Source of the DNA: an uncultured beta proteobacterium
GTDB taxonomy: Bacteria; Pseudomonadota; Gammaproteobacteria; Burkholderiales; Burkholderiaceae_C
Direction of reading: 5' to 3'
Assembly: GCA_903838565.1 (NCBI GenBank)
Contig: CAILZB010000133.1
Coordinates: 21,640-85,639, forward strand
DNA length: 64,000 nucleotides
Shown: in pieces, positions 9,243-18,286 of the stretch
How positions within the stretch are numbered: the stretch's first letter is position 1
How the letters are laid out: every line of letters begins with the position of its first letter
Notes under the pieces: model-generated
Database searches by the model: none
The model's input: the letters and a program-made list of their open reading frames with translations, nothing else
What the model was told of the DNA's origin: nothing
Program-made: the position numbers and the translations under genes

Positions 9243-9281
9243 GGCCCGGGCAGCCGGTTCTCAGAACCTTCTGTCCGGGCC
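9243..9281. terminator. Hairpin between convergent genes
   Basis: GGCCCGG (9243-9249) pairs with CCGGGCC (9275-9281), and the adjacent CAG/CTG extends the stem. It lies between the convergent NUDIX and DUF4397 genes. The T tract is weak, so it is a likely but not textbook intrinsic terminator. Confidence 0.5.
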
Positions 9282-9300
9282 GATGTTCGGGATCGCGGGA

Positions 9301-10668
9301 CTATTGAACCATCAGCGACAGCGGCGACGCTGGTGTTGCTGTCACGTAGTCACCGACGGCAAACACGGTATAGGTCGTGTTGGGATTCAAGGTGTAGGCG
9401 GTGCTGGCCGTGGGCGGAATCAGGTTCGCGTTCAAGGTCGATGACAGCGACAGGTTGACGTTGCCATAGGCGTTGATGCCGGCGGAGCCATAGGCCGAAG
9501 CCGTGCCCGGTGCCACGCCGGTGACCAGCGCCACGCCGTTGGCCACGAGCTTGAGCACGTTGGCAGAATTGCCGGTGATGCCGTTGATCAGGCGCATCTT
9601 GACCAGCGCGGGGTTCAGCGGCGGACGGTTGTCGTCGGTCAGCATCGAGGCCGTGGCACTGCCGGGCGCGCCGAAGACCAGCAGCGTCATGTCAGCGCCT
9701 GCGATCAGGCCGGTCGCTGGCGGGGCAATCGTCGCGCCACCGACGGTGACGCTCAGCGTGCCGCTGGCGGGTATCAGCGCGTAGTTGCCGAACTGGGGCG
9801 CGACGCCGCTGCCGTCCAGATTCGTGCTGCCAGCCGTCGCAGCGACGCTGGTGCCGCCCGACACCGCAGAGGCGAGACGCACGCGGGTGCCGGTGTTGCG
9901 GAAGGTCGAAAAGCCATTCGCAACCTGCTGCAGCAGCAGGTTGCCATCCAGCAGCGAGCCGCCCGAGGCGGGTGTCAGCGCCACGGTGGCGACTTGCTGG
10001 CTGGTCACGGCCACAGGCATGTTGAGCATGCGCACGTCAGCGGGATTGTTCGACGCCGTGACGGTGACGTAGTAGGTGCCCACACCTTCGCTCAGAATGA
10101 TCGCTTGGCTGTTTCCGTTGATGGAGCCGACGTAGCCGGCGGGTGTGCCACCGCTTGCAACGGCGCTGGCGGCCACGTAGATGTCGAGGTTGCCCGCTTC
10201 AGGTGCAAAGTCGAGAAAACGCAGCTGGGTGGTTCCGGCCTGCGTAGGAATGGTCCAATCCTCTGGCAGGGGATACATCTTCAGCACCGAGCCGCCGGTC
10301 GCGCCCGACTCAAAGGCCAGCAGCGTGTAGTGCGCACCGCCCACCAGCGTGGGCGTCGAAATGGCCAGGCCCGTGCTCGAGCCGGCATCATTGAGCTGCA
10401 AGGTGGCAGCGCCCGACGGAGCCGATACATAGGCACTGGTCGCGTTCTGCGCCGTCGCCGTGGCGGTGGTGATGGCACCGGTGACCCACAGGTCGAGTGA
10501 GGCGTGGGTCAGGGTGGCGTTCGCGACCCGAATCGAGGCCGATGAGGTGCTGCTGTGTCCGCCGCAACCTGAGAGGGACATGCCGAGCGCGACCATGCCG
10601 ATGGCCGACCACCACTTGAAGTTCTTCATGCCCGGCATGAGAACGGATTTGACATTGGAAAAATTCAT
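9301..10668 (-). CDS. DUF4397-domain lipoprotein
   Basis: This 455-residue exported protein has an N-terminal signal ending in a lipobox, SLSGCGG, with the acylated Cys near residue 35. The mature part is rich in Ala, Gly, Ser and Thr. It contains repeated units of the DUF4397 type (IRVANATL...ASLDLWV; LRFLDFAPEAGNLDIYV; MRLINGITGNS), usually predicted to be beta-sandwich domains of surface proteins. The function is unknown. A GAAAG sequence precedes the chosen ATG. An internal ATG at 10629 would give a shorter and more typical signal peptide. Confidence 0.8.
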   Translation of the reverse strand: MNFSNVKSVLMPGMKNFKWWSAIGMVALGMSLSGCGGHSSTSSASIRVANATLTHASLDLWVTGAITTATATAQNATSAYVSAPSGAATLQLNDAGSSTGLAISTPTLVGGAHYTLLAFESGATGGSVLKMYPLPEDWTIPTQAGTTQLRFLDFAPEAGNLDIYVAASAVASGGTPAGYVGSINGNSQAIILSEGVGTYYVTVTASNNPADVRMLNMPVAVTSQQVATVALTPASGGSLLDGNLLLQQVANGFSTFRNTGTRVRLASAVSGGTSVAATAGSTNLDGSGVAPQFGNYALIPASGTLSVTVGGATIAPPATGLIAGADMTLLVFGAPGSATASMLTDDNRPPLNPALVKMRLINGITGNSANVLKLVANGVALVTGVAPGTASAYGSAGINAYGNVNLSLSSTLNANLIPPTASTAYTLNPNTTYTVFAVGDYVTATPASPLSLMVQ

Positions 10669-10858
10669 GGTGCTTTCATCTCGTTAAGTTGCATGTGTTG
10701 CGGATGCGTGTCGCCGACTCGGAGGATAGACGAAAAAAAGCAGCCTGGGCAAAAAGGCATTTTCGATCCGACGCTCCGTGGCCGAAGTGAACTCTGGGTA
10801 AAGTACTGAAAAGTCGCGCTCGCACAAGGGGAAAAGGCGAATTTTACCGCCTGGCACG

Positions 10859-12814
10859 TCACAGCTCGATGTGGTTGGAGAAGGGTTCAAACCGCAGGGG
10901 CAGGCTGAGCAGCACCTCGTCCAGCGGCACGGCTCTGGAAAACACATAACCCTGCACTGAAATCGGCACGTCCAGCGAGAGCCGGCGCAGCACGTCCAGC
11001 TGGCCCGCGTGCTCAACGCCTTCGGCCACGACGGCCAGCTTGAGCGCGTGCGCCATCGCCAGGATCGCTGCCACCAGCGTGTTGCCCGTCATCAGGCTGA
11101 CCTCGGTGTCCAGACCGTCAATGAACGACTTGTCGATCTTCAGCACGTTGACCGAAAAACGCTGCAGGTAGGCCAGACTGGAATAGCCGGTGCCAAAGTC
11201 GTCGATGGCCAGCGCGCAGCCCAGCTGGCGCAGGTTCGTCAGGGTCTCGTTCACCTGGTCAAAGTGACCCAGCAGGATGCTCTCGGTCAGCTCAAGTTCC
11301 AGCAAATGCGCGGGCAGCCCCGATTCGGCCAGGGTGCGGGCGATGGTTTGCGGCAGCTTGACGTCGCGAAACTGCGCCGCAGAAAGATTCACCGCCACAC
11401 CCGCATTGGGGAAGCGACCTTGCCAGGCGACACAGGCGTTGCAGGCGTCGCGCAGCACGCGCAGGCCGATCTCACCGATCAGACCGGCTTTTTCAGCGAT
11501 CGGAATGAACTGCGCCGGCGACAGTGCGCGCCCGCCGTCGCTCCAGCGCGCCAGCGCCTCGAAACCCAGTACCCGGCCGTCCTGCAGGTCGACCTTGGGC
11601 TGAAAGCACAGCGACAGACCGTGGTTGCTTTCCATACCGGCGCGCAGGCGCTGCTCGATGTTGAGTCTTTCCACCACGGCGCGCGCCATGTCGGGCGTGA
11701 AAAACTGGTAGGAGCCGTGCCCTGTGTCCTTGGCCCGGTACAGCGCCACATCGGCGTTCTTCAGCAGGTCCTCGCCGCTTTCTCCATCCTGCGGGAAGAA
11801 CGCGATGCCGATGCTGGCGCTGGTGTGCACCTCGCCTTCAGCCACCATGATCGGTTGAGCCAGCGCCGCGCCAATGGTTTTCGCCAAGTGCGCCACGTCG
11901 CTCGCGGCTTCCACGCTCTCCAGCAGAATGGCGAACTCGTCGCCTCCCAGGCGGCTGACGGTGTCGGACTCGCGGATGCAGGACTGCAGGATCTGCGCCA
12001 CCTTGCCCAGCAGCTCGTCGCCGCTGGCGTGACCGTAGCTGTCGTTGATCTGCTTGAAATTGTCCAGATCGGCCACCAGCACCACCAGCCCATGCTTGCC
12101 GCGGCGCGCGCGCCGAATCGCGACCCGGACGCGGTCAAAAAACAGCGAGCGATTCGCCAGGCCGGTCAAGGTGTCGTAGTACGCGAGCGCGCGCAACTGC
12201 TGCTTGGCCTCGATGCGGTCCCTGATGTCGATGAACACGGCGACAAAAAGCGCGCTGCTGTCGACCTGGCGCAGCGGTGTGATCGTCAGGTCGACCGGCA
12301 GCGACTGATCGTCGTTGGTCTTGAGCCAGGCCTCGCCGCTGTAGTTCTTCCAGTGGGCCGCGCTCGCTTCGGTCGCCAGCTGCTGCAGGCCTTCCTCTGT
12401 CGGCCCGACCAGCAGCAGGTCGAGAAAACTCATCTCCTCCAACTGTATGGCCGTGAAACCCAGCAGCCGGCGCGCCTCGGGATTGGAAAAAGCGATCGCG
12501 CCATTGCCATCCACCACCATCACTCCGGCGCCCAGGTGGTCCGTGATGCCGTTGAGCAGCACTCCTTGATCGCGAAACAACTTCCCGGTCTTGCGCTGTC
12601 GCACCCCCAGCAACAGCACGCCTGTCAGCAGCAGCACCACGGCCAGGTTGACGACCAGGCCGATTCGGCCCTCCGCCGACTGGCCCAGCCAGTCCAGGCC
12701 GCCCAGCAGCCAAGCGGTGGCGATGCCGATCGGCACCAGACTCGGCCAGACATAGCGCCGCCAGTTCCGACCCTGCCCCGCAGGGTGCCCCGCCGCCTTC
12801 AAATCTTGGAACAT
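10859..12814 (-). CDS. Membrane GGDEF-EAL cyclic-di-GMP protein with PAS domain
   Basis: This 651-residue protein has two membrane segments (about 23-42 and 50-68). A PAS domain follows (~85-205; GVMVVDGNGAIAFSN), then a GGDEF domain with an intact GGDEF signature (about 290-294) and an EAL domain with EALARW (from about 419). The EAL domain also has ELTESILL and IDDFGTGYSSL. Key motifs of both domains are present, so it could make, degrade or sense cyclic-di-GMP. Many tandem proteins act mainly as phosphodiesterases. It appears monocistronic. The 190 bases between it and the DUF4397 gene show no further gene. Confidence 0.93.
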   Translation of the reverse strand: MFQDLKAAGHPAGQGRNWRRYVWPSLVPIGIATAWLLGGLDWLGQSAEGRIGLVVNLAVVLLLTGVLLLGVRQRKTGKLFRDQGVLLNGITDHLGAGVMVVDGNGAIAFSNPEARRLLGFTAIQLEEMSFLDLLLVGPTEEGLQQLATEASAAHWKNYSGEAWLKTNDDQSLPVDLTITPLRQVDSSALFVAVFIDIRDRIEAKQQLRALAYYDTLTGLANRSLFFDRVRVAIRRARRGKHGLVVLVADLDNFKQINDSYGHASGDELLGKVAQILQSCIRESDTVSRLGGDEFAILLESVEAASDVAHLAKTIGAALAQPIMVAEGEVHTSASIGIAFFPQDGESGEDLLKNADVALYRAKDTGHGSYQFFTPDMARAVVERLNIEQRLRAGMESNHGLSLCFQPKVDLQDGRVLGFEALARWSDGGRALSPAQFIPIAEKAGLIGEIGLRVLRDACNACVAWQGRFPNAGVAVNLSAAQFRDVKLPQTIARTLAESGLPAHLLELELTESILLGHFDQVNETLTNLRQLGCALAIDDFGTGYSSLAYLQRFSVNVLKIDKSFIDGLDTEVSLMTGNTLVAAILAMAHALKLAVVAEGVEHAGQLDVLRRLSLDVPISVQGYVFSRAVPLDEVLLSLPLRFEPFSNHIEL

Positions 12815-12878
12815 CAGGAGACCCGTTGCTGTGTTGCGCGATTATGGTGGCTGCGGGCTTGGCGCGCGCGCGGCTCCG

Positions 12879-14261
12879 TCAGGCCTGGCGCAGATGCCAG
12901 GCTTTCGGTCGGGTGAAGGTGGCGATGCCGTAGGTGGACAGCGTCAGGCCCACTCCGGAGTCGCCGTGTCCGCTCCAGGGCAGGCGCGGACTGACGCGGT
13001 CGCAGCAGTTCCAGTAGACGCTGCCCGCGTTCACCTGCGCCAGCAGCGCCTTGGCGCGCGCTTCGTCGGGCGTGAACATGCCAGCGGTCAGGCCGTAGCG
13101 CGTGTCGTTCATGAGCTGCAGCGCCTGCGCGTCGCCCGACACCTTCTGGATGCCGATGACGGGGCCGAAGCTTTCCTCGCGCATCAGCTCCATGCTGTGA
13201 TTCACCTCGGTGAAGACCGTGGGCGCAAACCAGTTGCCCGGACCGGGAAGCCGCGTGCCGCCGATGCGCAGCGTCGCGCCCTTGGCCAGCGCGTCCGCCA
13301 CCTGGGCCTCGAGCACCGCCAGCTGCGGCGCGCGCGTGACGGCGCCGATGTAAGTGTCTTCCGCCATCGGGTCGCCGACCTTGAAGCCGCGCACCGTGTC
13401 CACAAAGGCCGCACAGAACGCGTCGTAAATCTTCTCGTGCACGTAGATGCGCTCGACCGAGCAGCAGCTCTGTCCGGTGTTGTACATGGCGCCGTCGGCG
13501 AGCGACTCGGCCGCGTTCTTCACGTTGGCGTCTTCACACACATAGGTCGGGTCCTTGCCGCCGAGCTCCAGCTGCAGCTTGACCATGCGCGGGCCCAGGG
13601 CCTGGGCGATCTTCGCGCCGGTGGCGTAGGAACCGGTGAAGAACAGGCCGTCGATTCTTTGCGCCTGCAGCGCCGCGCCGACCTCGCCGCCGCCGACCAC
13701 GGCAATGAACACGTCCTTGGGAATGCCCGCAGCGTGCAGCAACCGCGCCATCGCCAGCCCCGTGAGCGTGGCGTATTCGGAAGGCTTGTAGAGCACGGCG
13801 TTGCCGGTGAGCAGCGCCGGCACATAGACGTTGGCGCCGACAAACCAGGGGTAGTTCCAGGCCGAGATGTTCACCACCACGCCCAGCGGGATGTGCTGGA
13901 TCTGCTCGGTCATGCCACCCTCGGCGTAGACGGTCTCGGTGGCCAGCTGCGCGTCCACTTCCTTCAGGAAGAAGTCGATGCGACCCAGCAGACCATTGAG
14001 TTCGTTGCGCGACATCTTGATGGGCTTGCCGGTCTCGCCGGTCATCGTCGCAGCCAGCGTCTCCAGTTCGGCCACCACGCCGGCGCGAAAACGCGCGATG
14101 CAGGCCTTGCGCTCGGCCAAGGGCACGGCATTCCAGCCTGGCTGGGCAGCGCGCGCTGCGGCGGCCTTGGCGGCGACCGAAGCCGCGTCGTCGGCCGGCA
14201 CCTGCGTGATGAGCGCTGCGGTGGCAGGGTTGTGGATGGGGAGTGTGTTCATGGGATTCAT
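12879..14261 (-). CDS. NAD(P)-dependent aldehyde dehydrogenase of the amine-linked locus
   Basis: This is a 460-residue aldehyde dehydrogenase of the succinate-semialdehyde/PuuC-like group. The catalytic Glu is in LELGGKDP (about residue 232) and the catalytic Cys in GQSCCS (about 266). The Rossmann motif FTGSYATG is also present. Its start overlaps the preceding amidotransferase-type hydrolase gene by 4 bases, so the two are co-translated. In this context it could oxidise a gamma-glutamylated aldehyde made by the Fe-alcohol dehydrogenase upstream. An alternative is phosphonoacetaldehyde dehydrogenase (PhnY), but no phosphonoacetate hydrolase (PhnA) is seen. The enzyme class is certain; the substrate is inferred. 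Confidence 0.88.
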   Translation of the reverse strand: MNPMNTLPIHNPATAALITQVPADDAASVAAKAAAARAAQPGWNAVPLAERKACIARFRAGVVAELETLAATMTGETGKPIKMSRNELNGLLGRIDFFLKEVDAQLATETVYAEGGMTEQIQHIPLGVVVNISAWNYPWFVGANVYVPALLTGNAVLYKPSEYATLTGLAMARLLHAAGIPKDVFIAVVGGGEVGAALQAQRIDGLFFTGSYATGAKIAQALGPRMVKLQLELGGKDPTYVCEDANVKNAAESLADGAMYNTGQSCCSVERIYVHEKIYDAFCAAFVDTVRGFKVGDPMAEDTYIGAVTRAPQLAVLEAQVADALAKGATLRIGGTRLPGPGNWFAPTVFTEVNHSMELMREESFGPVIGIQKVSGDAQALQLMNDTRYGLTAGMFTPDEARAKALLAQVNAGSVYWNCCDRVSPRLPWSGHGDSGVGLTLSTYGIATFTRPKAWHLRQA

Positions 14262-15049
14262 TCCTTATTCGATTTGGCGGCCTGGGCCGCGTTCAAGAAG
14301 TCCTGCAGCAGCGGCGTGTCATCCAGCGTTCCGAGATCGCTGCGGTGGAACTCCGGGTGCCACTGCACCGCCGCAACATAGGCGGGGCCGGTGTGGCGGA
14401 TCGCTTCGATCATGCCGTCGTCGGGGCAGCGCGCCTCGACCACGAAACCTGCCGCCAGGTCCTTGATGCCCTGGTGGTGGATGCTGTTGATCTTCGGGCT
14501 CACGGCGGCGGCCAGCAGCTCGCTCAGGCGCGTGTTGGGCACGATGTCCAGGCCGTGAAAATTCAGGTCGTAGCTGTCGGCGTCTCTGTGCACCAGCGCG
14601 TCAGGCCGCTGCGTTCCGATGTCCTGCAACAGCGTTCCGCCAAAGGCCACATTGATCAGCTGCAGCCCGCGACAGACGCCGAACACCGGCTTGCCGGCGG
14701 CGACGAAGGCGCGCACCAGCGCCTGCTCGTAGACGTCGCGGATGCGGTCGCCGCCCCAGCGCTCCTGCAACGGAGCCTCGCCGTAACTGCCTGGCCAGAC
14801 GTCGGCGCCGCCATGCAGCACCAGCCCGTCGAGCCAACGCGCGTAGTCGTCCAGATGCACTTCGGGTGGCGCGGCTTGCCCTGCGGGCGAAGGGATCATC
14901 ACCGGCAGCGCGCCACCCGACATGACCCAGTGCGCCATCGACTGCTCGATGTACTGCAGCGTCTTCTTGGCAAAGACCGCGCGGTTCGGATCCGGGTACA
15001 GGAAGCAGGCGCTGATGCCGATTTTCAGGCGCGTACGTGCGGACGTCAT
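14258..15049 (-). CDS. Class-I glutamine-amidotransferase-like gamma-glutamyl hydrolase (PuuD-like, peptidase C26)
   Basis: This 263-residue protein has the C26/GATase-1 catalytic set: Cys in FGVCRGLQLINVAFGG (about 122) and His-Glu in QWHPEFH (about 231). PuuD relatives hydrolyse gamma-glutamyl amides, releasing glutamate after amine oxidation. The start is the ATG preceded by GGAGG with ideal spacing. A longer frame begins 24 bases upstream but lacks that signal. It overlaps the aldehyde dehydrogenase gene by 4 bases. Upstream, its start codon overlaps the stop of the small frame carried by the repeat at 15046-15229. It is likely the last hydrolytic step of the gamma-glutamyl pathway. Confidence 0.85.
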   Translation of the reverse strand: MTSARTRLKIGISACFLYPDPNRAVFAKKTLQYIEQSMAHWVMSGGALPVMIPSPAGQAAPPEVHLDDYARWLDGLVLHGGADVWPGSYGEAPLQERWGGDRIRDVYEQALVRAFVAAGKPVFGVCRGLQLINVAFGGTLLQDIGTQRPDALVHRDADSYDLNFHGLDIVPNTRLSELLAAAVSPKINSIHHQGIKDLAAGFVVEARCPDDGMIEAIRHTGPAYVAAVQWHPEFHRSDLGTLDDTPLLQDFLNAAQAAKSNKE

Positions 15050-15229
15050 GACACCTCCTTCAACGCGAGGCAATTTTCCGACGGGCCGCCCCTAGGAAGA
15101 TTAGCCCCCTTGGGGCTGAGTCCCGAGGGTCCCAGACTGCCTAGGCAGTCTGGGACGGGACGAAGAGACCTTGCCTCCGGCATGGTCCTGTCCAGTGCAG
15201 CACACGCAGTGGCAAGCGTGGGGGTCATA
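15046..15229 (-). repeat. Dispersed structured element, copy A, with a 60-codon open frame
   Basis: This element fills the gap between the Fe-ADH stop and the hydrolase start. Read on the minus strand, it aligns without gaps over about 47 codons to 60758-60900. It begins one base after the upstream stop (TGA-T-ATG). A frame of 60 codons (15228 to 15046) ends in TGA, overlapping the next ATG as ATGA. A perfect 26-bp palindrome lies at 15130-15155. A second GC-rich palindrome (GCCCC/GGGGC) follows at about 15087-15116. Whether the frame is translated is unknown. Copy B is at 60757-60970. Confidence 0.75.
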
Positions 15230-16363
15230 TCACATGGCTTCTTTGAACAGGCGCTCGAAATCCGCCGCAGTGCAGGGCCGCGGATTGGTCTGGTGGCAGA
15301 TGTCGGCCGTGGCGATCTGCACCAGGCGCGCCAGCTGCTCGGGCTTGACGCCGTGCGCCGCCAAGCCGCCCTGGATGCCGACGCTGGCCTTGAGTGCTTT
15401 CAGCCAGGGCACGAGCGCTGCGCCACCGTCGGCGACCTTGCACACGTGCGCCAGTTCGTCGAACTTGGCCGGCGCGGCCTGGTAGTTCCAGGCCAGCACG
15501 GTGTCGATCATGAGCGCGTTCGCCAGTCCATGGTGCAGGTCGCAGACGGCGCCCAGCGCATGAGCGCAGGAGTGCACCGCGCCCAGGTCCTTCTGGAAGG
15601 CGATCGCGCCCATCATGGATGACATCATCATGTCGCTTCGCGCCTGCAGGTTGCCGGGTTCCTGCACCGCGGTGAGCAAGGCGGCGGCTGCGATGCGCGT
15701 GCCTTCGAGGGCGATGCCGTCGCACAGCGGGTGGTAGGCGGGCGACAGATAGCTCTCGATGTTGTGCGTGAGCGCGTCCATGCCGGTGGCCGCAGTCACT
15801 GCCGCTGGCAGGCCCAGCGTCAACTCCGGGTCGGCGAAGACGCACTTGGCCAGGATCTTGGGGCTGAAGACAACGCGCTTCAGATGCGTGTCGTTCTCGC
15901 TCACGACGCTGGAGCGGCCCACTTCGGAGCCGGTGCCCGAGGTCGTGGGCAGCGCCACGAAATACGGCAAGGGATTCACGATCGGCCGCACCTGCGGGTG
16001 GTCCCACACGTATTCCAGGATGTCGCCATCGTGCGTGGCTGCAATGCCCACGACCTTGGCCACATCGAGCGCGGCGCCGCCGCCAAAACCGATGATGCAG
16101 TCGGCACCGTGGGCCTTGTAGGCCGCGGCGCCGTCCATCACCTGGGCGCAGGTGGGGTTGCCGAAGACACCGCTGAACACCGCCACCTCCAGGCCGGCGA
16201 GATGCGTCTGGAACTCGGCCAGCACGGGCAGCGCGCCCAGCGCCCGGTCGGTGACGATCAGTGGGCGTTTCAGGCCTTGGCCCAGCAGGTGGGCCGCCAC
16301 CCGCTTGCGAGCACCGGCGCCGAATTGGATGGGCGTGGGAAAGGAGAAGGATGTGATGCTCAT
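15230..16363 (-). CDS. Iron-containing alcohol dehydrogenase, phosphonate/amine locus type
   Basis: This 377-residue group-III (iron-dependent) alcohol dehydrogenase has the NAD-binding GGGAALDVAK loop and PTTSGTGSEV. The metal-ligand region GMDALTHNIE...HSCAHALGAVCDLHHG supplies the Asp/His ligands. Phosphonate-associated Fe-ADHs are a recognised family (TIGR03405), which fits the location beside phnW. The start overlaps the GNAT gene by 4 bases. The substrate could be gamma-glutamylethanolamide, 2-hydroxyethylphosphonate or another short alcohol. It is followed directly by repeat copy A. Confidence 0.88.
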   Translation of the reverse strand: MSITSFSFPTPIQFGAGARKRVAAHLLGQGLKRPLIVTDRALGALPVLAEFQTHLAGLEVAVFSGVFGNPTCAQVMDGAAAYKAHGADCIIGFGGGAALDVAKVVGIAATHDGDILEYVWDHPQVRPIVNPLPYFVALPTTSGTGSEVGRSSVVSENDTHLKRVVFSPKILAKCVFADPELTLGLPAAVTAATGMDALTHNIESYLSPAYHPLCDGIALEGTRIAAAALLTAVQEPGNLQARSDMMMSSMMGAIAFQKDLGAVHSCAHALGAVCDLHHGLANALMIDTVLAWNYQAAPAKFDELAHVCKVADGGAALVPWLKALKASVGIQGGLAAHGVKPEQLARLVQIATADICHQTNPRPCTAADFERLFKEAM

Positions 16364-16881
16364 GATGGGTTAAGGTGTAGAAATAAATGGTTCTTGTCGA
16401 ATCTTTGACCGCCCAACTGGATCGCGCCGGGCTCGACGCCCCAGCACTGGAAGCCCAGATTCAGGTACAGACTCTCGGCCGCCACATTGCCCCGCGTCAC
16501 GGTCAGCAGCAGCAGTTCCAGTCCGACATTTCGGGCATGTTCCAGCAGCGTGTGCAACAGCATCCTGGCAATACCGCGGCGCGCAAATTCAGGCGCCACA
16601 AACATGCCGATTATCAACCCCTTGTGCCTGACCTTGAGCCGCGCATCGCGCTCCAGGCCGACCACCCCGACCAGCCGGTTGTCGACCAAGGCACCCCAGA
16701 CGCAGCAGGACGAATCGTTTCCCAGGCGCTGCGCGGCGCTGGCCAGCGGCTTGAGCGACTCCTCCTCGAAACTGGAGGTGAATGCTTCGGGATGGTCGTG
16801 AAAAGCGCGCAGCCGCAGCGCCCGGTAGGGCTCGGCGTCGCTGCTTGTGAGGCGGCGGATCAGGATGTCAGATGATTTCAA
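16360..16881 (-). CDS. GNAT-family N-acetyltransferase
   Basis: This 173-residue protein covers a single GNAT fold. The acetyl-CoA loop is visible as GMFVAPEFARRGIARMLL (about 93-110), with the C-terminal AAESLYLNLGFQ motif. It overlaps the upstream ligase gene by 14 bases and the downstream Fe-ADH gene by 4, so it is firmly inside the operon. GNAT enzymes can acetylate aminoalkylphosphonates (PhnO), so an amine or aminophosphonate substrate is plausible. The sequence itself does not show specificity. Confidence 0.85.
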   Translation of the reverse strand: MKSSDILIRRLTSSDAEPYRALRLRAFHDHPEAFTSSFEEESLKPLASAAQRLGNDSSCCVWGALVDNRLVGVVGLERDARLKVRHKGLIIGMFVAPEFARRGIARMLLHTLLEHARNVGLELLLLTVTRGNVAAESLYLNLGFQCWGVEPGAIQLGGQRFDKNHLFLHLNPS

Positions 16882-18250
16882 AATAGCGTTTCATCTCCCA
16901 GTCGGTGACGCCATCGAGCCACTGGCGCCACTCCCAGTCGCGGGTGGCTGAAAAATGATCGACGAAGCCGTCGCCCAGCCAGTCGCGGGCGATCGTGGAC
17001 TGCTGGAAATTGCGCGTGGTTTCGATCAGCGTGCGCGGCGCGCGGGCCATGTTCTCCGCGCCGACGTTGGTGCCGGTGATGGGCGGCGCCGTGAGCTTGA
17101 GGCCTTTCTCCACGCCGTCCAGGCCCGCGGCGATCACCGCCGCCATCGCCAGGTAGGGATTCACGTCGGCGCCGGGGCAGCGCGTCTCCAGCCGCGTGGC
17201 TTTGGGGCTGCCGGCGATCACGCGAAAGCTCGCGGTGCGGTTGTCGATGCCCCAAGTCGGCTTGACCGGCGCCCAGAAGCCATCGACCAGACGCTTGTAG
17301 CTGTTGATGGTGGGCCAGATCATGGGCGCAAACTCCATCATGCACGCTACCTGTCCGGCGAGGTAGCTCTCGAACAGCTTGCTCATCTTGCGCGGGTTTT
17401 TCGCGTCGTAGAACAGGTTGGTCTTGCCGTCCGACAGGCTCTGGTGGATGTGGCCGCTGCAGCCGGGCAGCTTCTGGTCCGGCTTGGCCATGAAGCTGGG
17501 CATGATGCCAAAACCGGAGGCGATTTCCTTGGTACCGGTCTTGAACAATATGGCGCGATCCGCCTGCTCCAGCGCCTCGCTGAAGCCGATCGCCGCCTCG
17601 TACACGCCGGGGCCGGTCTCCGTGTGCAGGCCTTCGATGGGGACGCCAAAGGCCAGCATTTCGTCCATCAGGGTATTGAAGAACTCGCGGTTCTGGTTCA
17701 TGCGCAACAGCGAATAACCGAACATGCCGGGCGTGAGCTGCTCCGGGCCCACGCCCTTTTTCGCGGCCCAGCTCTGCGGCGTTTCCAGGAAGTTGAACCA
17801 CTCGAACTCCATGCCGGTCATGACTTGGAAGCCCATTTTCTCGGCGCGCTTGAGCACGCGCTTCAAGGTCTGGCGCGGGCACTGCGCGTGGGCCGTGCCG
17901 TCGGCATTCACGAACTCTCCCAGGAAGAAGGGCACGCCCTCGTCCCAGGGCACGTGGCGCGCGGTGTTCAGGTCCAGGCGCGCGAGCGCGTCCGGGAAAC
18001 CGTGCTGCCAGCCGGTGGCCGTGGTGTTGTCGTAGGTCTGGTCCATCATGTCCCAGCCCAGCACCACGTCGCAAAAACCGAAGCCGCCGCCGGGATAGGG
18101 CTCGGCTGCCCCCAGGAACTTGTCGCGATGCAGGTACTTGCCGCGCAGCACGCCGTCAATGTCGCTCACCGCGACCTTGACCTTGGGCGCGCCCGACTTC
18201 CGGATCGCCGCCACCGCGGGGTGCAGCTTGCTCGTTGTCTTTGTTGCCAC
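16868..18250 (-). CDS. Glutamine synthetase-like gamma-glutamyl-amine ligase
   Basis: This protein of about 460 residues is of the glutamine-synthetase superfamily, type found in gamma-glutamyl-polyamine and gamma-glutamyl-ethanolamide synthetases. It has the beta-grasp N-terminus (SDIDGVLRGKYL), the metal/glutamate motifs MEFEWF and LHTETGPGVYE, the ATP-site segment GCSGHIHQSL and the RVIAGSPKATRLETRCPGAD loop. It lacks the classic adenylylation context of GlnA. The GTG at 18250 is preferred because AAGGAG sits 6 bases upstream; an ATG at 18268 would add 6 residues. It starts the ligase-GNAT-ADH part of the operon. The predicted role is to activate an amine by ATP-dependent gamma-glutamylation. 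Confidence 0.85.
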   Translation of the reverse strand: MATKTTSKLHPAVAAIRKSGAPKVKVAVSDIDGVLRGKYLHRDKFLGAAEPYPGGGFGFCDVVLGWDMMDQTYDNTTATGWQHGFPDALARLDLNTARHVPWDEGVPFFLGEFVNADGTAHAQCPRQTLKRVLKRAEKMGFQVMTGMEFEWFNFLETPQSWAAKKGVGPEQLTPGMFGYSLLRMNQNREFFNTLMDEMLAFGVPIEGLHTETGPGVYEAAIGFSEALEQADRAILFKTGTKEIASGFGIMPSFMAKPDQKLPGCSGHIHQSLSDGKTNLFYDAKNPRKMSKLFESYLAGQVACMMEFAPMIWPTINSYKRLVDGFWAPVKPTWGIDNRTASFRVIAGSPKATRLETRCPGADVNPYLAMAAVIAAGLDGVEKGLKLTAPPITGTNVGAENMARAPRTLIETTRNFQQSTIARDWLGDGFVDHFSATRDWEWRQWLDGVTDWEMKRYFEII

Positions 18251-18286
18251 GTTGTTCTCCTTGTTCATTGCCGCCTGGGTTCTACG

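Noticed and set aside
12879..15049. Complete Puu-type putrescine pathway
   Set aside because: The hydrolase, aldehyde dehydrogenase and ligase types are present, but there is no PuuB-type FAD oxidase or putrescine importer. An alcohol dehydrogenase takes the oxidising place instead.
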